Shown: positions 8,237-16,959, numbered from the stretch's first letter. The stretch: 17,500 bases of DNA from Symbiodinium natans (GCA_905221605.1 CAJNDS010002762.1:1-17500), one strand, 5' to 3'. Numbers and translations: made by a program. The notes: generated by a model not told the origin, from the letters alone.

Positions 8237-8330
8237 GAGCCCCAGGAGCCCGAGGAGTTCAAGGAGCCCAGGGAGCGCCTGGAGAGGCCAGGGGCCCAGC
8301 TCCGAGCCCCCCATTTCCGGCGAGAAGAGT
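8237..8330 (+). CDS. Exon candidate with 9 bp repeats, frame ambiguous
   Basis: The acceptor CCTTTCCAG at 8236 is followed by GC-rich sequence built on a GGAGCCCAG-like 9 bp unit. One frame reads EPQEPEEFKEPRERLERPG (charged, in keeping with neighbours), another reads collagen-like Gly-X-Y triplets (GAPGARGVQGAQGAPGEA). The repeat keeps all frames open, so codon pattern cannot decide. Confidence 0.35.
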
Positions 8331-8393
8331 GCTCCGTTGAAAAAGGGGGGCTTCGCAGCATGTCACGACACGGTGGGGAGAGAAGGGGGCTCT

Positions 8394-8463
8394 AAGCCCT
8401 AAACCCTAAACCCTAAACCCTAAACCCTAGACCCTAAACCCTAAACCCTAAACCCTAAACCCT
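8394..8463 (+). repeat. CCCTAAA array
   Basis: Nine or ten nearly perfect CCCTAAA units ending a few bases before the acceptor CTCTCAAG at 8469. Confidence 0.95.
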
Positions 8464-8469
8464 CTCAAG

Positions 8470-8547
8470 GACCGGGATGGCCGCGATGCGCACCGAAGCG
8501 CGCAGTCGGGCCTGGGTCCCGGCTGCGGTTGCTTTCTGTCGGCTGGC
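8470..8547 (+). CDS. Exon-like island after CCCTAAA array
   Basis: GC-rich island immediately after an array and an AG. One frame reads TGMAAMRTEARSRAWVPAA, another DRDGRDAHRSAQSG. Position and composition argue for an exon; frame and donor are not settled. Confidence 0.35.
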
Positions 8548-8548
8548 A

Positions 8549-8700
8549 GGGGATGAGGGAATTCGGGCCCTACAGATACCCTTTAAGGGATTATAGAGGG
8601 CCCCATATATGCCCTTTAAGGGATTATAGAGGGAATGAGGGCCCTATATTATATCATACCCTTGAAGGGATTAAAGAGGGTACCTCATTCCCCCAATTCC
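8549..8700. repeat. Foldback region with three copies of a 24 bp palindromic unit
   Basis: Units at 8577-8600, 8610-8633 and 8657-8680 share TACCCTTTAAGGGATTATAG and then AGGG, each with a CCCTTTAAGGG palindrome at its core. GGGAATGAGG at 8631-8640 is the reverse complement of CCTCATTCCC at 8683-8692. This looks like a degraded foldback element; there is no coding capacity. Confidence 0.7.
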
Positions 8701-9018
8701 CTACTAACCAACAGTAAGGTTGGGACTTGGGCAGGGAACCCCGCTCGTGTTTAGGCCGCGTGGAGATTCCGTGAATCACAAGCAACGGCAAAACGAGCTG
8801 TGGTCACAGTTCCTGAGTAGGATGAACTGGCATCCCAAGATCCCTGAACTTTGGAATGTACCCTTCACGCGTACTTCCATTTTGGGGAGGTTTCTGGCTT
8901 CAGGGTCGGGGCGGGTTGGGGTATCTTGGGGTGTCGTGGAGTCTTAGAAGTTCAAGCCACCACTTCACGGCTTGCGCGGCTTGCTGTAGAGACGAGTTGT
9001 ATGATGCCCGCCGTCCCC

Positions 9019-9083
9019 ACTAAACTAAACCCTAAACCCTAAACCCCAAACCCCAAACCCTAAACCCCAAACCCCAAACCCCA
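9019..9083 (+). repeat. CCCTAAA / CCCCAAA array
   Basis: About nine units with the variant CCCCAAA prominent in the second half. It ends about 20 bp before the acceptor cluster of the next coiled-coil exon. Confidence 0.9.
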
Positions 9084-9103
9084 CTGTCCTTCACTGAGAG
9101 TAG

Positions 9104-9196
9104 ACAGCGCTGAGGTGCGGCATGCAGAGACGAGGCAGCGCACGCTCTTCCAGGAACTGCGCGCCGAGAAAGAGGCCAGGGCGGCCCTAATCTGGG
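9104..9196 (+). CDS. Coiled-coil gene exon
   Basis: After a pyrimidine-containing stretch and AG dinucleotides at 9102-9107, one frame reads SAEVRHAETRQRTLFQEL and then RAEKEARAAL, with strongly GC-rich third positions and a clear helical pattern. The donor is either GC at 9181 or GT at 9197. This is one of the most convincing exons of the series. No stop codon of the gene is visible before the RCC1-like gene, so the gene may go on beyond it. Confidence 0.65.
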
Positions 9197-9335
9197 GTAT
9201 TTCCCCCACCCCCCCCAAATACGAAACTTTATCGAATCGTAAAGTGCCAGGTCCGAACCTTAAAGCCCTTGAACACTGAGGCGATTGGCCCAAGGCGAGA
9301 ACCATTGTCGGAGTGAGGGTTGCCTGCGTAGCACC

Positions 9336-10690
9336 ATGCCCCTTACCATTCAGGTGAGCCTGCTAAGTGGCAGGACAGCGTCACTCGAAGCAGAAGAGGA
9401 GGAGTGGGTAGGCTCGTTCAACAACAGGGCACAGCAGACTCTGCAAGTTGGCCGGGGCCGACTCGTGGACTCTTCTGCAAGCATTCTGAACTCAGCAGCC
9501 ACTCTTGGGGAGTCTAGGTTGCGGAGTGGTGATGTGCTCACCTTGCAGATGAGCAGCATTGTTCACACCAACATTGCTGCTTTTGCAGCGATCCTTGGCG
9601 CCCGGCGCGAGGGGGGGGGGATATCAGACGGCAGCTGCAGGATGTGCGACAGATCCAAGCATCTGGGGTGGGCGTTGCTGCTATACTGGGCGATGGGTCT
9701 GTTGTGACCTGGGGCGCTGCGGACTGTCGTCGTGTGCAACATCAGCTGATGGACGTGAAGCAGATCCAGGCATCTGAGGAAGCATTTGCTGCCATTCTGG
9801 ACGACGGGTCTGTGGTCACGTGGGGTTCCACTGACCATGGTGGAGACAGCAGTGCTGTGCAAGACCAGTTGAAGGACGTGCGACAGATCCAAGCCCACAA
9901 CACAGCTTTTGCTGCCGTTCTCGGTGATGGGTCTGTTGTGACCTGGGGTGATGCTGACAATGGTGGTGACAGCAGTGCTGTCCAAAATGAGCTCAAGGGC
10001 GTGCAGCACATCCAAGCCACCATGTCGGCTTTTGCTGCCATTCTGTGCGATGGGTCCGTTGTGACCTGGGGCAATGCAGCCCGTGGTGGTGACAGCAGTG
10101 CGGTCGCTCATCAGCTTAAAGACGTGCGGCAGATCCAAGCAACTTTGGTGTCGTTTGCTGCCATTCGGGGCGATGGGTCTGTTGTGACCTGGGGCCGTTC
10201 TTTCAGCGGCGGCGACAGCAGTGACGCACAACATCGGCTGCAGGATGTGCAGCAGATCCAAGCTACCGATTTCGCATTTGCCGCCGTTCTGGGCGATGGG
10301 TCCGTCGTGACCTGGGGTGATGAAGGCAGCGGTGGCGACTGCAGTGAGGTGGAAGACCAGCTCAAGGACGTGCGTCAGATCCAAGCTACGAGCGACGCTT
10401 TTGCTGCCATTCTGGGCGATGGGTCTGTTGTGACCTGGGGCGATGATGGCCGTGGTGGTAATAGCAGGGCCGTCCAAGGTCAGCTTAAGGACGTGCAGCA
10501 GATCCAAGCATCTCCGTTTGCCTTTGCTGCGATTTTGGGCAATGGCACTGTTGTGACCTGGGGAGACAGCGACAGCAGTCTTGTCCAAGATGAGCTGCAG
10601 GGTGTGCAGCAGATCCAAGCCAACGGCTCGGATTTTGCTGCAATTCGTGTCGATGGTTCTCTTGTGACCTGGGGCCAGAAGCAACGCTGA
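9336..10690 (+). CDS. Ubiquitin-like domain plus RCC1-like repeat protein, frame broken at a G-run
   Basis: The start is the ATG at 9336 (MPLTIQVSLLSGRTASLEA). The first 70 or so residues resemble a ubiquitin-like fold, ending SGDVLTLQ. From about residue 82 RCC1-like repeats begin: one truncated copy (FAAILG, then ARREGGG), then nine copies of a 37-41 residue unit (VRQIQA...FAAILGDGSVVTWG...GGDSS..VQDQLKD), with TGA at 10688-10690. The first part is in one frame and the repeats from about 9620 on are in another; the switch lies in ten G at 9611-9620, where one more G or two fewer would join them. The truncated first repeat also lacks its DGSVVTWG segment, so a small deletion is likely besides any base-call error. 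The gene has no introns and no telomere-like arrays, unlike its neighbours. RCC1-like repeats form propellers in known proteins; the function of this dinoflagellate family is not known to me. Confidence 0.8.
9611..9620 (+). other. Ten-G run at the reading-frame break
   Basis: Upstream translation GARREGGG and downstream GGGDIRRQLQDVRQIQA meet here in different frames. The downstream side recovers the GGD...QLQDVRQIQA repeat pattern exactly at the end of the run. Confidence 0.85.
9641..10681 (+). repeat. Tandem 123 bp coding repeat (nine copies)
   Basis: DNA copies start near 9641, 9752, 9875 and so on every 123 bp for full units; the first is 111 bp and the last two are shortened. Segments such as GTGACCTGGGG and CAGATCCAAGC are nearly unchanged between copies, including silent positions, so copies are young or homogenised. 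The minus strand stays open across the array because the period is a multiple of three. Confidence 0.9.
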
Positions 10691-12480
10691 CGACTTTGTA
10701 GGAACAGAAGCACAGTGTTTCTGCAGCGTCAACACCCTTTGCCACAATCTCTAGCTTGAGGCAGCGACCGTTTGCAAGCATTTCTTTTGCGGGCTGCGGA
10801 CAAACCGCGAGGTAATATCGTTTGCAGAGACCTTGTCTTGACATTCTTACTCACATTTGAAACTGGTGTCTAAGCCCTGTGTCAATATCCAGCTTTGACA
10901 ATTCAAGCGGCTTCTGCCTCGCGAAAGACTAGCAGAGTGGCATATGTCGTCATAGACATTGGCCTCGCGCGGGTTCATTTGTGAATCCTGCTGTAGGCAT
11001 CCCTTGAGGTCCTGGCTGTCGACAATCCATGAAGTGCACATGTTTCCAATAACGGCATCGAAATGCTTTCGGTAGGAACACGCGGACCTCATTCTTTTCT
11101 TTTCAGCTTGGGTATGTCAGGTGCCCGGAAGCTCCAGCCTCCGGGGGAAGTTCGAAAGCCATTTCCTGTGCCCTGACATCTGCAGCTCAACACCAGAAAC
11201 GAAGATTTGCAACGTCGTCCTGCAGAATGAGTGCAGGCCGCAGACGCCCAAGGCCGTCCAGGCCTCCTGCGAACATTATCTAGGGTAGGTTTTAAAGGGT
11301 TGTTGAACTTGAGCATGTGTCAGTCGCTGGTGACTCGAGGCTTGCATGTGATCCTCTTCCGATGATCGGGGTGTGAGAGAGCTGCAACCCTGTGGAGTCT
11401 GCTCCACAGCTATCATGCTGACTGTCGCTCCGAAGCGGCTAGCCGTAATGCTTCATGCATTGTCATGGTGGCCCATATTGCATACACCCTCAGTTTGTGT
11501 TGCTTGTGGTCTGAGTCAAAACGCACGGACCCTTGCGGCAGCAGGATGTTCGAATTCTTTCAACCGCTTGCGGCTTCATTGGCGCAGCAGCAACATCCTC
11601 CGGAAAACAGAAATCTGTCTGGGGCGTCGTGCCCCAAATTCTTTGCATGGCAGGGCGTATTCGAAGCCTGTGGGATCGACCCTTGGAACGGAGGCACTTG
11701 TTGGGGCCTGAATGGAGGATTCTAGGGTAGGGGATATAGCAAAGCTATATAGGGATTATGTATACAGGGATTGAAGACCAGTGCTTATTTCTTATAGGAA
11801 ACGGTGCAGGAAGGGAGGAAGCTGCTTTTTCCCTTCTAGAGTCTGTGCAGAGCTTCTGTTCCTTTGGGGCTGTTCTCATGGAATGCTTCGGTGATGCGTC
11901 AGATGCCGTGGCTCATGGCAGAAAACAAGTTGCAGCACCTCACAGGGTTACTTAGGGGTTGAAACCAAGTGTCGATCTTCCGAAATCGGCTGTTTCGTGG
12001 GGTTCTGGTACAGCTTAGGTCCTAGGTTAGTGGCGCTAGTTGTGCAAGCGTTGCTGCAGTTCCTGTTGCTTTATATTGAATCTTTTGTGATTGCAACTGA
12101 AATCTCCACGTGTCCGGCGGCTAAGTTTTGCTTCAAATAGTGGCCGTTGCATCTTGAGCTGCACTTTTAAAAAGCCATCATGGACTGCACGCCGCATAGC
12201 TTTTTGATGATATGGCTGAGCCAGCAGATGTGCTGCATGCAGTGCGAAGGACTTGGCACGTAAACGGTTGGACCGGTGATGATTCAGGCTTCACCCCTCA
12301 TTCGCTCACTCACCTACACTCACTCCAGGTGTGCCAACAAGGACCCTGACCCTTCTTGAGCGCAGTGTTGAAAGGGCCTTCTGGCACAGGCATTTGCTTT
12401 GCCCAGTTGCCCAGTCGGTGGTGAGTTGTAGTGCAGCTATGATGCGACTTGCAAACGCCCTGCTAGAATGAAACCTGAAC
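10691..12480 (+). other. Stretch without a supported gene
   Basis: Includes the 3' flank of the RCC1-like gene. At 11101-11115 there is a good pyrimidine tract and AG (TTCTTTTCAG) followed by an open stretch to about 11285, and 11530-11725 is open in all three forward frames, but none shows a recognisable family or a decisive codon bias. A small perfect palindrome (TATAGC-AAA-GCTATA) lies near 11735. No telomere-like arrays are present. Confidence 0.5.
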
Positions 12481-13863
12481 GAACCTCCGACGAAGTCCTG
12501 CAGCGGAAGTCGTCCTATTGTGCCGAGGCAGGTCTATTTCCGGCGGCATGCGGAAAGGGCCTTGTTGTAAGAACTGCTCCGTCGCTGTCTGTTGTAATCC
12601 GGCTGTGCGGCGATGAAGACCTTACAATCGTTCCACTCGGATGAGATCTGAAAGAGAATCTCCGACGAAGGCTCGTCCTTCAACTGGGGTGATGTTTATA
12701 CGCTGAGCCAGAACAATCCCCTTCGGTGTGTTGCGAGAGCCTTGTTGGAAGACCTGCTCCGTCGCTGTGTCAGTTGTACTCCGACTGTGCGGCGATGAAG
12801 ACCTAACTTGCAATCGTTCCACTCGGATGAGATCTGAAAGAGAATCTCCGACGAAGGTCGTCCTTCAACTGGGGTGATGTTTGTATGCTGAGCCAGAACA
12901 ACCTCCTTCGGTGTGTTGCAAGGGCCCTGTTGTAAGATCTGCTCCGGCGTTGGTCCGACGGAAGATTTTTCCTTCATCTGGGGTGTTTTTTGTGTTGAGC
13001 CGGACCTAAGAAAAGTCCCTGCGTTTTTTGGGCCTTGTTTGCAAGAAGTCCTCCGTCGCTGTGTCAGTTGCAATTCAGCTGTGCGGCGATGAAGACCTTA
13101 CAATCGTTCCACTCGGATGAGATCTGAAAGAGAATCTCCGACGAAGGCTCGTCCTTCAACTGGGGTGATGTTTGTATGCTGAGCCAGAACAACCTCCTTC
13201 GGTGTGTTGCAAGGGCCCTGTTGCAAGATCTGCTCCGTCGTTGGTCCGACGGAAGATTTATCCTTCATCTGGGGTGGTTTTTTTGTGTTGAGCCGGACCT
13301 AGTCCCTGCGTGTTTTGGGCCTTGTTTGCAAGCAGTCCTCCGTCGCTGTGTCAGTTGCAATTCAGCTGTGTGGCGATGAAGACCTTACAATCGTTCCACT
13401 CGGATGAGATCTGAAAGAGAATCTCCGACGAAGGCTCGTCCTTCAACTGGGGTGATGTTTGTATGCTGAGCCAGAACAACCTCCTTCGGTGTGTTGCAAG
13501 GGCCCTGTTGCAAGATCTGCTCCGTCGTTGGTCCGACGGAAGATTTATCCTTCATCTGGGGTGGTTTTTTTGTGTTGAGCCGGACCTAGTCCCTGCGTGT
13601 TTTGGGCCTTGTTTGCAAGCAGTCCTCCGTCGCTGTGTCAGTTGCAATTCAGCTGTGTGGCGATGAAGACCTTACAATCGTTCCACTCGGATGAGATCTG
13701 AAAGAGAATCTCCGACGAAGGCTCGTCCTTCAACTGGGGTGATGTTTGTATGCTGAGCCAGAACAATCCCCTTCGGTGTGTTGCAAGGGCCTTGTTGGAA
13801 GAACTGCTCCGTCGTTGTATCAGTGTGGCGATGGAGACCTGTCTTGCAGTCTTTCCCATTCGG
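12481..13863. repeat. Tandem satellite, 287 bp unit with internal duplication
   Basis: Copies, marked by GATGAAGACC, start at 12612, 12794, 13088, 13375 and 13662, with a degenerate one at 13830. The spacings are 182, 294, 287, 287 and 168 bp. The 13088 and 13375 copies look virtually identical. The long unit holds two related halves about 109 bp apart (for example TCCGACGAAGG at 13136 and TCCGACGGAAG at 13245); the short copies lack the second half. Diverged related sequence extends left to about 12480. Open frames on both strands repeat with the unit, but 287 is not a multiple of three, so no single protein runs through. Confidence 0.9.
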
Positions 13864-14218
13864 GAGAACAAGGGAACAAGAGAACAAGAGAACCAGAGAA
13901 CGAGAGAGCAAGAGAACATCAGAGAAGAAACCAAAGAGCAAGAGAACACGAGAACAAGACAACAAGAGTACAAGAGAACAAGAGAACAAGAGTACAAGAG
14001 AGCAAAAGAGCAGGAGAGCAAGATTGCAAGAGAGCAAGAGCGAGCAAAGGAGCAAGAGAACAAGAGAGCAAGAGAACGAACAATAAGAAGGACGGGAAGA
14101 GGAAGAAGAAAAACAAGAAGAACAATCAAAAGAGTCAGAAGAAGACTAAGGCAGACGAACAACAATAACAAGAAGAACAAAAAGAGCAAGACCACAACAA
14201 GAACAAGTCCAACAACAA
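13864..14218 (+). repeat. Purine-rich minisatellite (GAGAACAAGA-like unit)
   Basis: About 350 bases almost free of T on the + strand, made of 6-12 bp units of the GAGAAC/AAGAGA type that degrade to AAGAAGAAC toward the right end. It begins inside the degenerate last satellite copy. Frames across it read Arg/Glu/Lys/Thr-rich or, on the other strand, Leu/Ser/Cys-rich; I treat these as low-complexity artefacts. An open frame from 13750 to 14358 joins satellite, minisatellite and unique sequence and has no domain. Confidence 0.85.
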
Positions 14219-14312
14219 TTGCAGCAACGCATCTGTCGAAGCTTCGTCGTCCGTCACAGCTACGAGCTCTGGAGACGCAGAGGGCAGGCTCTAACCCTAC
14301 ACTGTTTGGCTC

Positions 14313-14423
14313 CATATGGGTGGTTCTCAAAATCATGGTCCTTTTGGGGTACCCTTAAAATATTAGGTGCCGTATGATAATAGGAATTTAAAAGGGACCA
14401 GAATTTTTACAGCCACCCATATG
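14313..14423. mobile_element. Small foldback (MITE-like) element with 33 bp inverted ends
   Basis: CATATGGGTGG at 14313-14323 and CCACCCATATG at 14413-14423 are perfect inverted copies, and the match continues with a few mismatches through ...AAAAT...GGTCC...TTTT for about 33 bp. The centre is AT-rich. Read as TA target duplication plus TGGGTGG ends, the element would be 14317-14419, as in Tc1/mariner-type MITEs; this reading is an inference. Confidence 0.75.
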
Positions 14424-14485
14424 ACAGAACCATGCAGGCCCTGCAGAACCCTCCATCTCCTTCCTTGCATCTCCCATGCCTGAAG

Positions 14486-14528
14486 TGCGCGCGAGGCCCG
14501 GGCGAGCGCTTCGGAGACGTACGAGGAG
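14486..14528 (+). CDS. Coiled-coil gene exon
   Basis: A frame ending at the good donor GAGGAG/GTGCGT reads AREARASASETYEE, with GC-rich third positions. An AG at 14484-14485 can serve as acceptor. Two other frames are open here, including one beginning with ATG at 14432, so the call depends on similarity in character to the exons that follow. Confidence 0.45.
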
Positions 14529-14843
14529 GTGCGTTTTGGATTGGCTTAATGGGGCGGATCCAGGGACCAGGCGTTATCCGGGAGGGCCCAGAGCCTGCCC
14601 TTTTTGCGACAAGGCCGCGGGGCTACACCTCTTTGCAAGCAAAGCCCCCCAGCCAAGCCGCCCAAACTCTTTAAGCCTTTAAGCACCGTCACGAATCCAA
14701 ACATTCCCACAAAGTCTGCAGAACAAAATGTCTTGCTACTCAGGGACAGTTCTTCCCATCGTTCCCCAAGCCCCAAACGGAACCGAAACAAAAGCAACTC
14801 CTAGCTTAACACGAAACCCCAAGCAACCGGTGACAGCCCTCAG

Positions 14844-14947
14844 AAAGCGGCCGAAATCGGAGTCATCGAAGTCTGCGCCCAGGAGCTCCAGCAGATGCAG
14901 CTCCGCTTGGCTGCACTTCAGCGTGCTAAGGAGGCAGCGGAAGGAGG
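14844..14947 (+). CDS. Coiled-coil gene exon
   Basis: The acceptor AGCCCTCAG is followed by KAAEIGVIEV, then ELQQMQLRLAALQRAKEAAE: a clean amphipathic helix with heptad spacing of Leu. The donor is GC at 14934 or GT at 14948. The opposite strand is also open, but the sense reading fits the flanking exons. Confidence 0.7.
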
Positions 14948-15122
14948 GTGGCTTCTTCTGAGGTGTTCTGATCAGCTTCAAAAGCCGAGTATTCAGGCTT
15001 AGGTGCTTCAGAATCTTGGGTGCAGAGTTGAAGGGTTTGAATTTTCGATGTTCGGAATCCTCGACCTCATGCGGCAGCCATTGCACCTGGATCAGCCTCT
15101 TGGATACACATGCATCATCAAG

Positions 15123-15247
15123 ACGCATTGTCCTTACGAGCGGACATGGGAAGCCATCCTGCTGAGAGCGCTGGAGACTGCAAAGACTTAAGACTGCAAG
15201 CTTTGCAGGCATCGGAGCGGTACGTCGAGGAGGAGGCACGTCGCAAT
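15123..15247 (+). CDS. Coiled-coil gene exon (right part most secure)
   Basis: One frame is open from at least 15123 and reads ...DLRLQALQASERYVEEEARR up to about 15247, where GC donors lie (15236 or 15248). The left edge is unsure: AG at 15122, or AG at 15208 directly before ASERYVEEEARR. The right part has the Glu/Ala/Arg character of the series. Confidence 0.55.
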
Positions 15248-15492
15248 GCCTAGGCATTCACCTCGCGTGAGGCTTAGGGCAGGCGTGGGCAATTTCCGCC
15301 CAGCTGGCGGTGTGCAGTTCAGACTTAGATCAGCGTCTTGGAACAACAGACAGCACATATTCGGTCACGCCCTTCCCCTACGCGACCCGGCCGGTGTTGG
15401 CTCTGGGGAGACCACCCCCGCTTCGTGGACCGCCCACAGCCCACGCACACCCCCCCCCTCCCGAAACAATCCAAACAGGGCGCCCCGTGCAG

Positions 15493-15568
15493 GCGGAAAC
15501 AGACGCACGGGCAACAAAGCAGAAACATGCTTACTCCGTGGAGATGCTCAGATCGTTCGGGGAAAGAG
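15493..15568 (+). CDS. Coiled-coil gene exon
   Basis: The acceptor CCGTGCAG is followed by AETDARATKQKHAYSVEMLR. It starts in phase 0, which fits the phase 0 end of the preceding exon. The donor is uncertain: GT at 15555 or GC at 15569. Upstream to 15290 the sequence is pyrimidine-rich and looks intronic. Confidence 0.6.
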
Positions 15569-15892
15569 GCCACAAAGCCAGCCATGTGTAGTTGGCGCTA
15601 GCATGCCGCAAAGTAGGTGGTCTGAGTGGCTTGATTGTGTGTTTCGGCTAGGTCGGTCAAAGGTGAGTCCTTGCAAGAGTCTGATGTTTGGAATGTGTTT
15701 GAGGGCACCTTGCCTTCATGAAGTCCTGTGCGGAGCAAACTTGAAGCAAGAGCATAATCAGAGCTGGCTTTCATCCTGGCCATGAATCCATGAAGTGAAC
15801 GTGTTGATTTAGCTCCGCAAGTATGCACGCTGCCACATCGGGCAAATTGACCTGGCCATCAATCCTGGAAGCTGAAGCCCTCAAATCCCTTA

Positions 15893-16013
15893 AATGGGGC
15901 TGTACGATATTGGGGGGTACCGTATTGGGGGTTTCCTAAAGGGGATCCTAGTATTTGGGGCATGTCTTAGGGTCCCTTATTCTCGTCAACCCCCCAATTA
16001 GCCCCCCAAAAAT
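15893..16013. repeat. Imperfect foldback region
   Basis: ATTGGGGGGT at 15909-15918 is the exact reverse complement of ACCCCCCAAT at 15989-15998, with weaker pairing outside. The centre holds further GGGG/CCCTTA motifs. It is probably a decayed foldback element inside an intron. Confidence 0.5.
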
Positions 16014-16055
16014 GGTTCCACGCCCCGAAGTCCGAAGTGAAGAAGACTTGGCCAG

Positions 16056-16131
16056 GAGGATGCTTGGATCAGGTCTCAGAAGGCACTGCGCAAGGCGGAG
16101 GCCCAGGCTACGGCGGGGCTTAAGAGGATGA
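16056..16131 (+). CDS. Coiled-coil gene exon
   Basis: The acceptor CTTGGCCAG is followed by EDAWIRSQKALRKAEAQ, then ATAGLKRM, a strongly charged helix with GC-rich third positions. Possible donors are GA at 16127 or GT at 16132. It is among the most convincing exons of the series. Confidence 0.7.
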
Positions 16132-16959
16132 GTGGATTCCAAGGGCTTGTCGTAACTTCGACTCAGAAGAGGCAAAGGGTAAATTGGGAAGACATGGTCG
16201 GAGAGTGTTGCAGGGCATCAGGTTTGGGGAAGTGCATCAGCTTTGGAGAATTGGTGCTTCATGGTTTTTTTGGGGTTTTGTTGTTGGCTGAAGGGTTTCA
16301 GGGGCTAGAAGCAGGCGGCCACAGATGCAATGATTCAAGCAAAACCTAGTTAAAACCGTGTCCCCAAAGCCAAAAATATGACAGAAGGCTGGACTCCAAG
16401 CAGTCCGAAGCTCGAGCCGCTGTAGCCGGGGGACCTTCTAAGGGACCTTAGGGCCCTTAGAGGTTACTTAGGGGTTACTTATAGGGGCTCTTCCTTATAT
16501 AGGGACCTTTAGGGCCTTAGGGGTTGCCATTTAGGTTCCAGTGGAGTCCTGTGCCAGGCTGCCGAGGTCTCCGGAACTCTGTCGCGCTCAGAGGCCGAGG
16601 TGCCCCTGAGAGACAGAGGGTGGCTGCAAATGATGGGGGGATGAAAGTCGAATAGCAGAATAATAGCAGCTCGCAAGTGCGCAGTGTAGCTGACAGCACG
16701 GCCGGTCATCTGGGAGGCTCATGAAGCACGGAGCCTTAGAACATCCAACCAAAGGCTTAGTTGGCATTAGTCCCCTCTCCCCTGCAACCCCGAGTCCAGT
16801 TCTCTAAAACTAATTCCCTCTGGGGAATTGTTTATATATTTTTGTTTATATAAAACCCAAGAGTATATTAAACATATTGTTGTTAGTAAGGGTCTAATTA
16901 AGGGAGTATAGAAAAGCCCTAAGCCGCCTTAAATCACCTCAAGCCCTTCGCACCCCCAG
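16132..16959 (+). other. Probable intron with small direct and inverted repeats
   Basis: Holds a direct repeat (AGGGACCTTAGGGCC at 16441 and AGGGACCTTTAGGGCC at 16501), a 7 bp stem hairpin AATTCCC-TCTG-GGGAATT at 16812-16829 and an AT-rich patch at about 16830-16915. The stretch ends at the pyrimidine-rich acceptor CGCACCCCCAG. No exon is supported inside it. Confidence 0.45.

Noticed and set aside
877-8463. Telomere arrays as real chromosome ends or an assembly join of telomeres
   Set aside because: Many short arrays in both orientations sit between exons of one conserved gene, so they are interstitial. Chimeric assembly would not keep the P1 exons in order and in phase.
9563-10747. 394-codon open frame on the minus strand across the RCC1-like repeats
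   Set aside because: It is the antisense of a 123 bp coding repeat; a period that is a multiple of three keeps the opposite strand open. The + strand shows the known repeat consensus.
11373-11955. Open frames of 65-112 codons
   Set aside because: Three frames are open at once, with no family match, no splice pattern and no clear codon preference.
12612-13863. Repeated 67-residue open frames in the satellite (13176 and 13463) as a protein family
   Set aside because: They are copies of one 287 bp unit, whose length is not a multiple of three; no splice pattern or domain supports a protein.
14295-14315. Second spliced-leader-like stretch (TTTGGCTC core)
   Set aside because: Only an 8-base core is contiguous and the match fails at the diagnostic CAAG end. 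It also abuts the foldback element and no gene start follows.
13638-14336. Leu/Ser/Cys-rich membrane-like open frame on the minus strand
   Set aside because: It is a translation of the purine minisatellite read in reverse. Period and composition explain it; no real membrane protein pattern or start context.
14736-15257. 173-codon open frame on the minus strand
   Set aside because: It overlaps + strand exons with helical peptides, acceptors and matching neighbours. GC-rich third positions on the sense strand commonly leave the antisense open.
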